Position numbers and translations under genes: made by a program
The notes under the pieces: generated by a model
Databases searched by the model: none
What the model saw: only the letters and a program-made list of their open reading frames with translations
Told to the model about the DNA's origin: nothing
Part shown: piece after piece, positions 35,661 through 46,429 of the stretch
Layout of the letters: each line of letters starts with the position of its first letter
How positions within the stretch are numbered: position 1 is the first letter of the stretch
Origin: Nymphaea colorata
Lineage: Eukaryota > Streptophyta > Magnoliopsida > Nymphaeales > Nymphaeaceae
Assembly (NCBI RefSeq): GCF_008831285.2
Contig: NC_045140.1
Location: forward strand, 2,149,528-2,213,527
Length of the DNA stretch: 64,000 bases
Direction of reading: 5' to 3'

Positions 35661-36413
35661 TGCTTTTAAACAATGAGTGAGCTTGATAGAAAAAAATACA
35701 GTATTTTTTTAAAATTTAAAACTAAAAATAAGGGAAATATAATACATGAAAGATTAATAATACAAAAATAAAAAAATAAGCAGATTTGAGACAAATAAAA
35801 ATTGAAAAATAAAAAAACAATTTGGCATTAAAAAATGTGAAAAAATGTATAAAAGGAAAAAACACTAAAAAACTTGTTTTTTGTGTTTTTTTTCAATTTA
35901 ACATTTTTTTCAAAAAAATGGTTTTTTTAAGTTCTAAATGGCTAATTTATTTAGACTATGAATGAAGTATCACCATTATATAAATAAATATAAAAGTGAC
36001 CAACAGCGCTTTAATGGGGCAACTAAAAATAGAATATGTTGTGTATTTCAAATGCGCGTATCCATTTAACGCTCATAGTGAATCCCGATAGCACTGACAA
36101 GACTTTATGGGGAGATCTGTGATCTGAGGATTTAAGATCATACCTTCTCCCATCTTACCTTAAATATGAAGTTTTGGCTACATATCGAGGATATCAAATT
36201 TTTATTTTTATAAAATCTCAAATTTAGTTCTTGTTTACATCATAAGCCGTATATAAAAGAGATTTCATATCAGGCTTGAACTTGAGACACGAAACTATCA
36301 AACAAGCTCTAAGAATTAGCAATTGACAAGCAATCTGATGGACTTTTTATTGGACATCCGACGAACGCAGCCCATACATAACGCAATAAAATTGTGGAAT
36401 TTGGATAGGAATG
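35661..36413. other. Gene-free AT-rich stretch
   Basis: A-rich and T-rich runs; no gene or assignable repeat. Confidence 0.4.
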
Positions 36414-36473
36414 TTTAAGTCATCGAGTCCACTCGGACCTTGGTTGGACTCGAGTTGAGTTAGAGCTTAACTA

Positions 36474-36563
36474 ATAACTCGTGTTTATAAATGAATCGAG
36501 TTCGAGTTGGATGGCATGATAACTCGTGTTTATAAATGAGTCGAGTTCCAGTTGGATGACCCG
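36474..36563. repeat. 45-bp tandem duplication in a GAGTTCGAG-type repeat
   Basis: ATAACTCGTGTTTATAAATG occurs at 36474 and again at 36519, followed by matching GAGTTCGAGTTGGATG / GAGTTCCAGTTGGATG. It lies in a truncated relative of the 27170-27676 element. Confidence 0.8.
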
Positions 36564-37087
36564 GGCTCTATTAAACTCATTTAACATTAATACTTACTTT
36601 TGTAATTTCAAAAACTTAAAACGACGACAGCTTATTGACTAGCTGCTCTAGATTTACTCGAATTCGAAGTGGAAACCGGCCTTCAGTCAGTTCACAATCT
36701 CATCATCTCTGACGCCAGCATCTACGAAATATAAAGCTGCCCAACGTGAGTCATGTAACGGAACAAAATAGTGTCGGCTTGTTCTCAACTCAATGGTATT
36801 CACTTATATTTTGACCGACGTTCTCATGGTAAATTTGTGGTATGTTTATTTACATGTATATCTATATAAAGGAAAATTGAATTGTTACTTTGGTTTTGTA
36901 GAGTTATTCAGTCATCTAACCATGACGAACGATTAAGAGAAAAATAATGACAAAAAAGTGATGGGTATTTTTGTCGTCTATTATTAATTTACATTTATTT
37001 CTCATTTTTTTCAATCATCTATTTGTTTTAGATGGATCATCCTGTTTAGATAGATGAGTGATTCTTGATAGCTAAAGTCATCATTCA

Positions 37088-37090
<3 letters not shown>

Positions 37091-37157
<67 letters not shown>
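37091..37157. repeat. (AT)n microsatellite
   Basis: About 33 uninterrupted AT units abutting the left arm of the foldback element at 37160-37503. Confidence 0.95.
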
Positions 37158-37159
<2 letters not shown>

Positions 37160-37163
<4 letters not shown>

Positions 37164-37503
37164 GAGAGAAAATATATTTTCTTGCAACCTCAGCCCAAGA
37201 CTGTTTTCAGCCGGTTTGGAACGTCCAGCCAGTTTGGAACGCCCATGTGGTATTGTTTATATTGTTCTTTATTCTTTTTAGCAATTAAGTGTGTCTAGCA
37301 CTTATTATTATAGATGCTAAACAAACTTACTATTATAGATGCTAAACAAACTTAAAATGCTAGAACAATATAAATAATGAGTGCTAGACACACTTAAATG
37401 CTAAAAGAATAAAGAACAATGTAAACAATACCACATGGACGTTCCAAACCGGCTGAAAACAATGCTGGGCCGAGGTTGTATGCAAGAAAAGATATTTCCT
37501 CTA
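37160..37503. mobile_element. Foldback element with arms of about 140 bp
   Basis: The left arm (about 37160-37310) and right arm (about 37375-37503) are reverse complements: TTTTCTTGCAACCTCAGCCC, GTTTTCAGCCGGTTTGGAAC, CATGTGGTATTGTTTA and AAGTGTGTCTAGCACT all recur inverted. The loop holds two direct copies of TTATAGATGCTAAACAAACT. The left arm carries a small extra duplication (GTCCAGCCAGTTTGGAAC). No coding capacity; the transcript would form a long hairpin. Confidence 0.75.
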
Positions 37504-37504
37504 T

Positions 37505-37725
37505 AATTAGATGCTTGGGTGGTAGACCCATAAAGAATCTTCTTGTTTGTTGTATTTTTTCAAGATGAATGGTTGATCATATGAAATCCAAAGAAAATGA
37601 TCGAGCATTTTAATGATCTAGCAATAACTTTTTATCATTGGTTTTCTTTTAGCCATTTATCTTGCAAGAATCAACGGTCAAAATGGTTCCTTATAGGTCT
37701 TGCACTTTCCAATTTATTAAATATA
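37505..37725. mobile_element. GGTACGTGAC-family TIR element, diverged copy
   Basis: The left part has GGTAGACCCATAAAGAATC and the right part TTCCTTATAGGTCTTGCAC, a diverged inverted pair matching the AGACCCATAAG / TTATGGGTCTTAC arms of the 15750-16080 element. The AT-rich interior has no gene. Confidence 0.4.
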
Positions 37726-38089
37726 TATGCCGGCTACTTTGGTATCCAGATGGTTAATTTTTTTAGGATTTTGTGTCGTTACAAACCATCGCAAAAGATA
37801 TGTTTGTAACGGTCAGTTGCTTGCCAATGGTTTTTAGCCACATAAAATAAAAACCATTTGTTGGGTGCAAGAGCCGTCATTGGTGACTATCATAATCGTC
37901 AATTGTTCTTGTATAAAGGTTCCCAACAGGATCAATTGCTGAAAGAGAGAGACAGTTACCTGGTGCACCCTACACAGTTTAATTAATTTATTAAAAATAT
38001 CTTTCATAATCTTTTTATTTCTTTGTTTTGTCTTCACAATTTTTTTTTTCAATGTAAACTAAAAATATTTTAATCGTTAACTATAAAAA

Positions 38090-38095
38090 CACGTG
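38090..38095. promoter_or_regulatory. G-box (CACGTG) upstream of the UGT
   Basis: A palindromic CACGTG about 315 bp before the UGT start codon, the type of site bound by plant bHLH and bZIP factors. A single hexamer is weak evidence, so function is inferred from position only. Confidence 0.3.
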
Positions 38096-38318
38096 ACCAA
38101 GTTCGTCAACTCAGATCGGGAATTTTGGCCGTTACGCTGTATTAATTTTATTTTATGTACATCGGAAAACTTTTCGTCATCTCCAACAGCCACCACTTGG
38201 ATCAGTCTCTTGTGGACAACGGAACATCAATATCAATGCATTGGTACTTACCCGCAATAAGTTTTTCGATTCAAAAATAAAAAAAATGTCTTCGAGGTTG
38301 AAAATGGTTTTTTACCTC

Positions 38319-38320
<2 letters not shown>

Positions 38321-38361
<41 letters not shown>
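38321..38361. promoter_or_regulatory. (TA)n microsatellite in the UGT core promoter
   Basis: About 20 uninterrupted TA units end 46 bp before the UGT ATG. No separate TATA box is visible between it and the ATG, so this run probably supplies the TATA element and leaves a very short 5' UTR. Confidence 0.5.
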
Positions 38362-38362
<1 letters not shown>

Positions 38363-38406
38363 GAAGGACTGGGCAAAGGCTCTGTAACTCGGCCTCTGAA
38401 TAGTCC

Positions 38407-39807
38407 ATGGAAGGAGCCGCTGGTGAAGGAAAACCGATCACCAAGCCTTTGGTCCTGCTCCTGCCATACACCACTCAAGGCCATATCAACCCCTTGAACC
38501 AACTCGGGCAGCGGCTTGCCCTTCATGGCATCGAAGTCCGCCACCTGACCACGCCTTACCTGCTCAACTCCCTTCTTCCCACAGCCGACCGGCGCCTCTC
38601 GATCCCAACCGAGCTCATCTCCGATGGGTTCGACGAGTCCGGTTATGCCCAGTGCGGCGACGTTCAAACATACCTCGATCGGTTCAAGGACGTGGGCTCC
38701 CGCACCCTGGCCGAGCTCCTCGGCCGGCTAGCCAGCAACGGCCGACCGGCCAACTGGATCGTCTACGACGCATTTCTGCCGTGGGTTGCGGACGTAGCAA
38801 GGCGTTTCGGCGTTTCGACGGCATCATTCTTCTCGCAGCTGGGAGCTGTTAACGCCACTTACTACCTTCACTGTCACAGAAAGCTCAACATCCCGCCGCC
38901 GGGGTCTGAGCCTACCACTCCAGTACCAATTCCAGGGCTACCTTCTCTGAAATTTGAAGATCTGTCTTCCTTCCTCATAGCCCCGGAATCCATTCCGGCC
39001 TACTACGACCTGCTGTTGAATCAGTTCAGCAACACAGCAGATGTCATGCTTGTCAACTCCATCGAAGAGCTGGAACCCGACGTCCTGCACGCCATGGCCG
39101 AGTCCTTGCCTTTCAAGCCGGTTGGTCCCATGCTGCCGCTGGCACACCTCGACCCTCGAGCCTCAAAACAAAGGGCAAACGAAACGGACCTCCGGGAGGC
39201 TTCGCGAGCGGACGACCTGCTGGGGTGGCTGGATTCCAAGCCACCAAGGTCGGTGGTGTACGTGGCCTTCGGCAGCATAGCAACGTTGGAGGAGGCACAA
39301 GTGGTGGAGATTGAAGCAGCGCTGCGAGCTCTCGACAAGCCCTTCATTTGGGTTACGGGCGCAAAGGACTCTGTGGCCGGCCGGGAAGCAGCGGCGGGGG
39401 AGGTGGGGAGGATGGTGGGATGGTCCTCGCAGCCGGAGGTGCTGGCTCACGCTGCCGTCGGCTGTTTCGTGACGCACTGCGGGTGGAACTCGACGCTGGA
39501 GGGGCTGACGCTGGGGGTGCCGATGGTGTGCATGCCGTGGTGGTCGGACCAGCCGATGAATGCGATGTTTGTGGAGGAGGTTTGGGGGGTGGGGCTGAGG
39601 GCGAGGGCCGGCGAGGGAGGAACGGTCGGAAGGAAGGAGATAGAGAGGTGCGTCAGAGAGGTCATGGCGGACGGCGGTGAGAAGGGGCGGCGGATTTGGA
39701 GTCGAGTGCAGAAATGGAAGGAAGTGATAAGGACAGCAGCAGACAAGGGAGGTTCCAGTGACAGGAACTTGATTGGCTTCGTCGAAATGGTCCGGGACAA
39801 GCATTAA
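38407..39807 (+). CDS. UDP-glycosyltransferase, UGT74-like (family 1, intronless)
   Basis: A complete 466-residue frame of normal length for plant family-1 UGTs. The N-terminal acceptor domain has the catalytic His26 in TTQGHINP and Asp121 in VYDAFLPW. The PSPG box spans residues 339-382: it opens WSSQPEVLAHA, includes the HCGWNSTLEG core and closes WWSDQ. The final Gln is usual for UDP-glucose users. Overall wording (LLLPYTTQGHINP, ISDGFDESG) is closest to UGT74/group L as I recall it. These cytosolic enzymes glucosylate small acids and phenolics such as salicylate, IAA or thiohydroximates; the substrate here cannot be read from sequence. The third-position GC content is high compared with the AT-rich surroundings. 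The 3' end and flank are duplicated in broken form at 30505-32250. Confidence 0.92.
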   Translation: MEGAAGEGKPITKPLVLLLPYTTQGHINPLNQLGQRLALHGIEVRHLTTPYLLNSLLPTADRRLSIPTELISDGFDESGYAQCGDVQTYLDRFKDVGSRTLAELLGRLASNGRPANWIVYDAFLPWVADVARRFGVSTASFFSQLGAVNATYYLHCHRKLNIPPPGSEPTTPVPIPGLPSLKFEDLSSFLIAPESIPAYYDLLLNQFSNTADVMLVNSIEELEPDVLHAMAESLPFKPVGPMLPLAHLDPRASKQRANETDLREASRADDLLGWLDSKPPRSVVYVAFGSIATLEEAQVVEIEAALRALDKPFIWVTGAKDSVAGREAAAGEVGRMVGWSSQPEVLAHAAVGCFVTHCGWNSTLEGLTLGVPMVCMPWWSDQPMNAMFVEEVWGVGLRARAGEGGTVGRKEIERCVREVMADGGEKGRRIWSRVQKWKEVIRTAADKGGSSDRNLIGFVEMVRDKH

Positions 39808-40575
39808 ATAGGTCACTTTCGAGAACAACTTGGAACGGTGTACGTGTATGGAGCCGAAAAAAAGGAGTTAATGGAGGGGACGTTGATTGATGTCCTTGCT
39901 GAGGCCGGTTGAGAGAGTGTTTGATTGCAAATTTAAATACCATTCTGTGCTTGGAATTCACTTGAATCCATTCATGACACTCGATCATCTCTGTCAACAG
40001 TTTGATCCTTGAATCATGTATACGGTTGTTCCAAAGAATCCAGAAGTTTCTTCAATCGCTTGTCCCACCAACTCCTTTTCTCCTTTTTCTTTGTTAAAAG
40101 TTCGCAGCAATTAGGAGGCAATATTTGATTGTTTCGGAATTGAAATCTTCAAATATGACAGTGAATATGATGTGACATGATTTTGTCAATGTGGTGAAAC
40201 ATTTATATTAAAACCAATGGTTCATCAGACTCAGTTATTGAAGAACATTATTTTGCTCTTTTGTATGGACATTTTACTCTTTTGTGTGGAAAAAAGATCG
40301 GATTTAATATTGGAGGGAAGAGAGTTTAATATTAAATCAACTATTCAAATCTTGAAGACTGTCAAATGAATGCACCCTTGGTGTGGGAGACAGAATTCAC
40401 TAATATGTTGAAAGTACAGGCCAAAGCAAGTTTAGAAGCTTTGTATGGTACTGAATTATTTGCTTCGTGCTTCTTTAATGATTTTACTATGTCTACGATT
40501 TTTTTTTTTTGATGTGTGATTTTTTGGCAAAAAAATTTTGGCTCTACCCTTCAATTTCGCAGAACCAACCGGCAC
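39808..40575. other. UGT 3' UTR and the flank shared with the pseudogene copy
   Basis: No gene. From about 39860 to 40510 this is collinear with 30735-32250 (GATTGATGTCCTTGCTGA, CATTCATGACACTCGATC, GTCAAATGAATGCACCC against GTCAAACGCCCATTGG). Confidence 0.7.
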
Positions 40576-40690
40576 TGCAAAAAAAAAAAAAAAGACGTTT
40601 TTACTATCAGTAGAAAAACGTTAATAAATGAACAAAACAACGTTTTATCGCGAACGTTGGTGAAAGTTTTGCTGGCGTTATATATATAAG
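40576..40690. mobile_element. Possible CACTA-type terminus
   Basis: It starts CACTGCAAAAAA and is followed by short inverted GACGTTTTTACTATC / AAAAACGTTAATAAA / CAACGTTTTATCGCGAACG words, the look of subterminal repeats in plant CACTA elements. No opposite end or transposase was recognised. Confidence 0.3.
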
Positions 40691-41003
40691 AAATGTTTTA
40701 ACATTAATTGCTTTTGGTTGTATAAACGTAAATGTGATTTTTTGTCACTTCGGAGTTTTATATCGGTATTTTAATTGTTTGGTTAGCAAGAAAGCAATTT
40801 AAATCAAGTTATACATCTGGTGAAACAGCAGATCGAGATTTCTCCGTGGCGGTCATCAATTTCACTCCCACTTGAGAAAACGCAAACACAGACATCTGTG
40901 GCAATAGCTAATATACGCGACTTCTTGTCATAAATATAATAAGCGAAAGAGAGAATTGTTGTGGGGGGATAGATTTTTGTTAGAAGTCCGTGCAACAAAG
41001 GTA

Positions 41004-41366
41004 GGGATGTCAATACATTTGATTTGGGTCGAACATCTGATTGAATCATTCCAAAAAAATCAGGTCTAAAAAAGATCTAGCATCCTGTTAAGAAATCAGA
41101 CCAGATTCAGGTTCAGATGTGCATAAATATCTCATTGGATTCAGATTAGATTTCATTCTAAATAAATATCTTATATCTAATGCTCTTACATTTTGAAAAC
41201 CATCTGGATTAAGAACTCATATTCAGATATAGATATAAAAATCATATTTGGATATAACTTTTTTCATTCGTATTATCAAATTGGATTCAAATACGAGAAT
41301 ATATATAAAAAAAAAAACGATACGGTTAAGAATATTTCAAATTCGATTATGATCTATTGACATCCC
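41004..41366. mobile_element. GGGATGTCAA-family TIR element, intact copy (363 bp)
   Basis: It begins GGGATGTCAATACATTTGAT and ends GATCTATTGACATCCC; TA flanks both ends (41002-41003 and 41367-41368). Inside are irregular GGATTCAGATT / ATCGGATTCAGG words and an AT-rich core. No coding capacity. A TA target duplication suggests Tc1/mariner-like mobilisation, although the ends are not the classic Stowaway sequence. Confidence 0.75.
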
Positions 41367-42181
41367 TAAACAAGAATCTATCAAAAGAAAAAAGGACAAA
41401 TAAAAGAACAAAAAGACATGGGAACTTAAGCTTACTCAAAAAGAAGACACCAGAGAGAGATCTAGAGAGCCCATACACTTCCAAACAGGGCTTATCTGCA
41501 CCTCCCAGCACATGCATGGGTGCAGGTCAATGACCAAAATGCCCTCAGCGCGTACAAGAAATATGAGCAGGAGCGAAGCTAGGATTGTTTTTCTTGGGAA
41601 AACATCAGCCCCTAATTTGCTTGGAAACTATTGTGATGTTTTTTCATGAAGTAGACCCATTTGTATATATACATATACACATATATACGTACATATATAT
41701 ATATATATATAAATGCAAGGTTAGCAAACATTAGTTTCTCTTACTTTCCGCATTCCAACTCCTCCTTCATACTTTGGTAGACAAAGCTTATCCCATTTTA
41801 TGAGACATTAAACTCTTCTAGCTTCGTTGTCGTCTCCCAAGAGGAACTTTGAGAACAAGCTTTCCACTCGTCTCACGAACTTATGTGCAAGGAGATTAAC
41901 CATTTGGTAACTTATTGTTTTCCATTTAGCATGGAAACTGATATGACTATTGTCATTACTCTTTGGTTCCATCTCGTATCAAAACCGAGGTGCTCAATTG
42001 CCTTCTCTAATTAATTATAAAGCTTTTCCCTGTCATCTGCTTCACTCAAATCACTTATAGTGCATACAGATTTGCTCATTAAGATACAACATTAAGATAC
42101 TGCTCATTCTTCTCATCACAATTCTATTTTCAAATGCATATACTTGCTTCTCTCAGTTACAATTAAAATTTACTTCTAACA

Positions 42182-42398
42182 AATATTCAGTCCGATTCCG
42201 ATACAGATTTAGATCAAATTTATTTTTAAATAAATATTTTATATTTAATGCTCTTACATTTTTAAAATTGGTAAAAATGAGGTTCAAAACTCAATTCGAA
42301 TACAGGTTCAGATTCGGATTCTGAATTTAGATATTTATTCTTATTCGAATTTGAATTTGAATCCAACTATGCAAATGTTCTAAAAACATTGGCATCTC
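42182..42398. mobile_element. GGGATGTCAA-family TIR element, left-truncated copy
   Basis: The interior words (TCAGTCCGATTCCGATACAG, GGTTCAGATTCGGATTCTG) and the right end TTGGCATCTC before TA match the intact copies. The left terminus is missing. Confidence 0.6.
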
Positions 42399-42737
42399 TA
42401 TCTAGTTCGTGTTAAAGTTTTAAAAAAAAAAAATTACTGAGTTCAACCCCTGCACGCTACTGACCTGCGTGCTCAGCTTGTCAATGAAGAGGGTCATCGG
42501 TCCAGTTGGTGGCAGCAGGCTGTAGAACAAGTACACCTTTGTTCAGAAAGAAAACGTGAGAGACAAAAGAGAAAAACGAGGGTGATGAATGAGTCAAAAA
42601 GTGATACTCATGAGATAAGAAAATAAAAAAGATTTTCTTGATCTTACCTTCCCTTGATTTTGCCGATCTTCCTTTCCCATGTATTTCAAAGTCCCATCCG
42701 TTTTTTTATTCCTTTTGTCCTGAGAAAGCGATGGCAT

Positions 42738-43075
42738 TCCAGGCAAGAAGCAACACATCTTCCTGACGACTGTCCGAACATCAAAGCCAGGAGTCAGCCA
42801 AGAAATTCCCCACATTGCAAATGATCTGGGAACCGATCGATCTCCTTAAAGATAGGGAGAGAGAGTAACGTGTTCTATTGATCAGCTTGGTCGGTTGCCA
42901 CGAGTAAAAGAACAGTTGCCTTTTTGATGCGGGAACCAACGATACGTGTTGGTTTTTGCAACTGCTGACTATAACATGCCCACAGAGCAAGAGATCTAAA
43001 TGGAGTAAAGATCTGTCGCGTCTTTCGATTTGGAGATTGACAATATCTTTGCGACAATAATCACAAAAAACTTTG
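42738..43075. repeat. Dispersed repeat (CAAGAAGCAACACAT...), copy 2
   Basis: Collinear partner of 35281-35660; see the shared blocks listed there. Its GGTTGCCACGAGTAAAAGA segment also matches GGTTTCCACGAGTAAAAGA near 45016 in the partial third copy. Confidence 0.65.
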
Positions 43076-45800
43076 TCGGGTTGAAGTTGCTTTCACTGGG
43101 CACTGGTGATGTGAGAAGGGAATGAGTCGAGAGAAGAGGCAGAAAAGAGGGAGGCGAAGTTCTAACGGGCTAATAATCTATCCTGTGATTTTCTTCACAC
43201 CCCTATGCGTGGGACGACGATCCCAGAGACAAGTCCATTCCTCCTTCCATCGGATGGGATTGTTTTCAAAAATTTGGATTGTTGTTTCAAAATAACAGTG
43301 TTTCTGGTCTATCAAACATGCCTTAAGGGATTGCATCACCTTATCATCTTCAAACACACATCTGCTAGCAGTAGCAAAGCTACCATGGGGCTGGTGTGGG
43401 CAGCTGCCCACCTCAGCTTGTGTAAACCTTTGTAAAATTTTTATTTTATCTCGTAGCTCTACATGCACTCAATCTATTGTAATAATAAGATACATTAATG
43501 TATCTCAATGAAAATTTTCTGACTCTACCAACTCTACCACTGTTTGTTAGCTTCTACCAGGGTGGAGACACATGGGGTTTCCGTGGGGCAATCTAGAACC
43601 TTAAATTCACAGGTTCAACCTGGTTGAACACGAGTTCAATTATATGGGGCACCTCCACTAGACCAGAGTTAGTTACTGCCTCAAGACCATGAAAATTTGT
43701 TAACTATATATTCAGTGCTTTATCAAAAAAAATTTGGCTCTGCCCTAGCTTCTACAGTGTATTCGTTGATGATCATAGTTCCATTCTTGGTATCTTGCAT
43801 TAGGGATTTCAGCTCTATTATTTTTCATCTTTAATAAGCAACGTAGCTCTATCTAAGTGCATTCTAAACCAAAGATAAAGATGAAAGGCCCACAACTTGG
43901 GCATGAATCGATTTGGTCAAAGATGCGAAGATCCAAGCAAAAATTGATCATACCTTTGCCAAACGAGAAATTCTGGATTGATTTCAAAAGTGTCTTCATG
44001 AATCACCATAAGGGTGAGAGGTTTGAATTGAGACTTCGATAAAAGATAATTATCTGCCGAGCTTAACTTAAAAGAAATCTAAGAATTTTTTGTTATAGGG
44101 GCTGAACTATAGATTCAAATAGGTGCCGAAACATAATTTTTTCAAATTTTTTATGTAGATTAAACAAAATCTTATAAAATTTATTAATAAAAGTCTGATT
44201 TTTTTTTTTAAAAAAAAAAATCGGAAGTAGGGCCCTGACTCCTGCCAGCATCACTGCCTCGGCCCCTGATTGCCCCCTCCGCATCTTTCTTAATGTAGTT
44301 ATCGTTTGCATCCAACCTCTTAACTGTTTTCATTTTATCGATATGGAGATCCAAGGTAATTTGAAATCAATAGAATCTCAGAACAGAAGAACTTAGGTCA
44401 GATCCGAGGCTCTGGTTATATATATTGAGGATCTCAAATCCTCCTCTTTTTACATGGCCGTGAGATCTAATGTTTGTTTACTTAATTTGTCCCACATAAA
44501 AGGAATTTCAAATCAGCACTGTATCTCATATCCAAACCTATCAAACAACCTGAGATTCATGTTTATCTCGTCACAGCTTGATCGTCTTTTTCATGATAAA
44601 CATTTTCTTAGATTACGGCAAGTTCTTTTCACAAGATTAATTTTCCATGCAAAGCTTGTGATTTGAAGCCCCCTTGTCTCTATTTGAAGTAAGGGAGAAC
44701 TCAAGGATGTCGAGTTCACTAATTTGTGAATGCAAAAGACAATTTATGAGTCATATCAACGATAGATAGTGAATGCAAAACAAAGTCCAAAAGTTTGAAA
44801 TGATTATGAGAACACAGAGTCATTCCAGAACATCTGGTACTGGATGTTCCCCTGTCCTCCGGCGTCTAAAAAGAAACAGCGCTCGATCGCATTCAGATTG
44901 TCAGCCACCGCCTTTATAACACTTCTTTTATTAGTGCAGAAGATCCTTCCCTTGATTTGATTTTTGGACGGAGCGTTGCTGAGAAAGGAGACGGAACATG
45001 CTCGACCACCGTGGTCGGTTTCCACGAGTAAAAGACAAGTGGTGCTTTTTTGATGTGTGAGGGACCAACAACACTTCTAAATATTGGCGTTTCCTGAGTT
45101 GGAAAAGAATATTGCGATCAGGACAAGAACAGCAGAATTTGGCAGTCACAGCCTTTTCTTATAAACGTTGGGTAAACCAGTTACCATGTTTTCCATGGTC
45201 TGGATTGTGAATCTCTTCTGCACCCTCGGCGGCCATAGGGGGAGGTTTACTGAACGATAGAGCAGAGAGTTTTGCCTGGATATAAGAAAATGGCTGAGGA
45301 CCCATTTTCTTATAGTGTATACCCTGAGAAATTTATGTACCAAATGATGCGACTGCTATATTTTAGGGAGGCAGAAACACAACATTAATATTTCATGAAT
45401 ATGTTCTAAATTGTGTTCCAGTGTTTCATAAACTTTTGTTTATCTTTGAAAAATTTTTCTTATTTTTTAGACAAAAAATACAGATTCATGCAATACTAAC
45501 AACCTGCCTCAGCATACCAAAAAGCTGTAAAAGAGAAAGAGAGTTAGAAGTAGGAAATGAAAGTGTGCATACTGAATGATAGGATCTCAATTTAAGGGCA
45601 GCTTGCCTCGTTGTGTGACAGGTAGAATCAAATGGGAACATTTTATGATCCCAAGTTTACATTCCAGCAGCCCTTTCAAGACAGAACTCCTAACCGCCGG
45701 CAACTCAGGGTTTGCCTGAAACAATGCGCGGTTGGCTGGCAGCTCCATTTTTGTCATTTGATGTCTCATCAACTTGGTCGGTAGCATGAGATCAGATGCA
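43076..45800. other. Gene-free repeat-rich stretch
   Basis: No supportable gene. It contains a relative of the GTGGGCA palindrome repeat (43390-43550), a purine/pyrimidine-poor AT block at 44100-44220 and the partial third copy of the 35281 repeat (44960-45080). Short frames at 43857-44042 and 45587-45817 have no recognisable domain. Confidence 0.4.
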
Positions 45801-45902
45801 CTTTTAACCATATTCATTTTTTCTAGATATTCAACTTTTAACCATATTCATTTTTTCTAGATATTCAACTTTTAACCATATTCATTTTTTCTAGATATTC
45901 AC
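45801..45902. repeat. 34-bp tandem triplication in a GGGATGTCAA-family copy
   Basis: CTTTTAACCATATTCATTTT starts at 45801, 45835 and 45869, each followed by TTCTAGATATTCA. It lies at the left part of a truncated element copy that continues to about 46070 with ATTCGAATCTAAATTT and TTAGATATGGGATATTTGAG words. Confidence 0.9.
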
Positions 45903-46429
45903 ATGTTTAGATTTGAGTTCCTATTCAAATACGAATAAAAAATAAATCATACCTGAATCTCATTTTTATATTCATATTCGAATCTAAATTTTAAACTCAA
46001 GTTTGTCAATTTTCAAAATATAAGAGAATTAGATATGGGATATTTGAGTAAAAATAAATCTGATATGCCGTCCAATTTACATGTTGAGCAACCTGGATAT
46101 TCACATGTTGTATGATCAAACATGAGACACTGAATGCTAGCGATATGCCGTCCAACAATGTATTATTGGGTGGGAGGGGAAAAGATGTACTCGTTTGTGT
46201 ACCATGATATATGCTTCCCATCCCCTCCCCTTTCTGAGTTTTTTGAAAGTAAAATTTTACTTTTAGTTCTTTCCAAAAGTTATAATTCAGCCAATATACA
46301 GAATTTTAAAAGTATATAGTGGCTCCCCTTAAGAAGGATCATTGCTCCGCCAGTGGAGGCATTAATGAAAACTATGACAAAATTAAGTAATCTTGCATCC
46401 ATTCAACTTTCTAATTTTGATTTTATGCT

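Noticed and set aside
39163-39828. A 221-codon minus-strand frame opposite the UGT
   Set aside because: It is the antisense shadow of the GC-rich UGT 3' half; it is Pro/His-rich with no domain, while the plus strand has complete UGT motifs.
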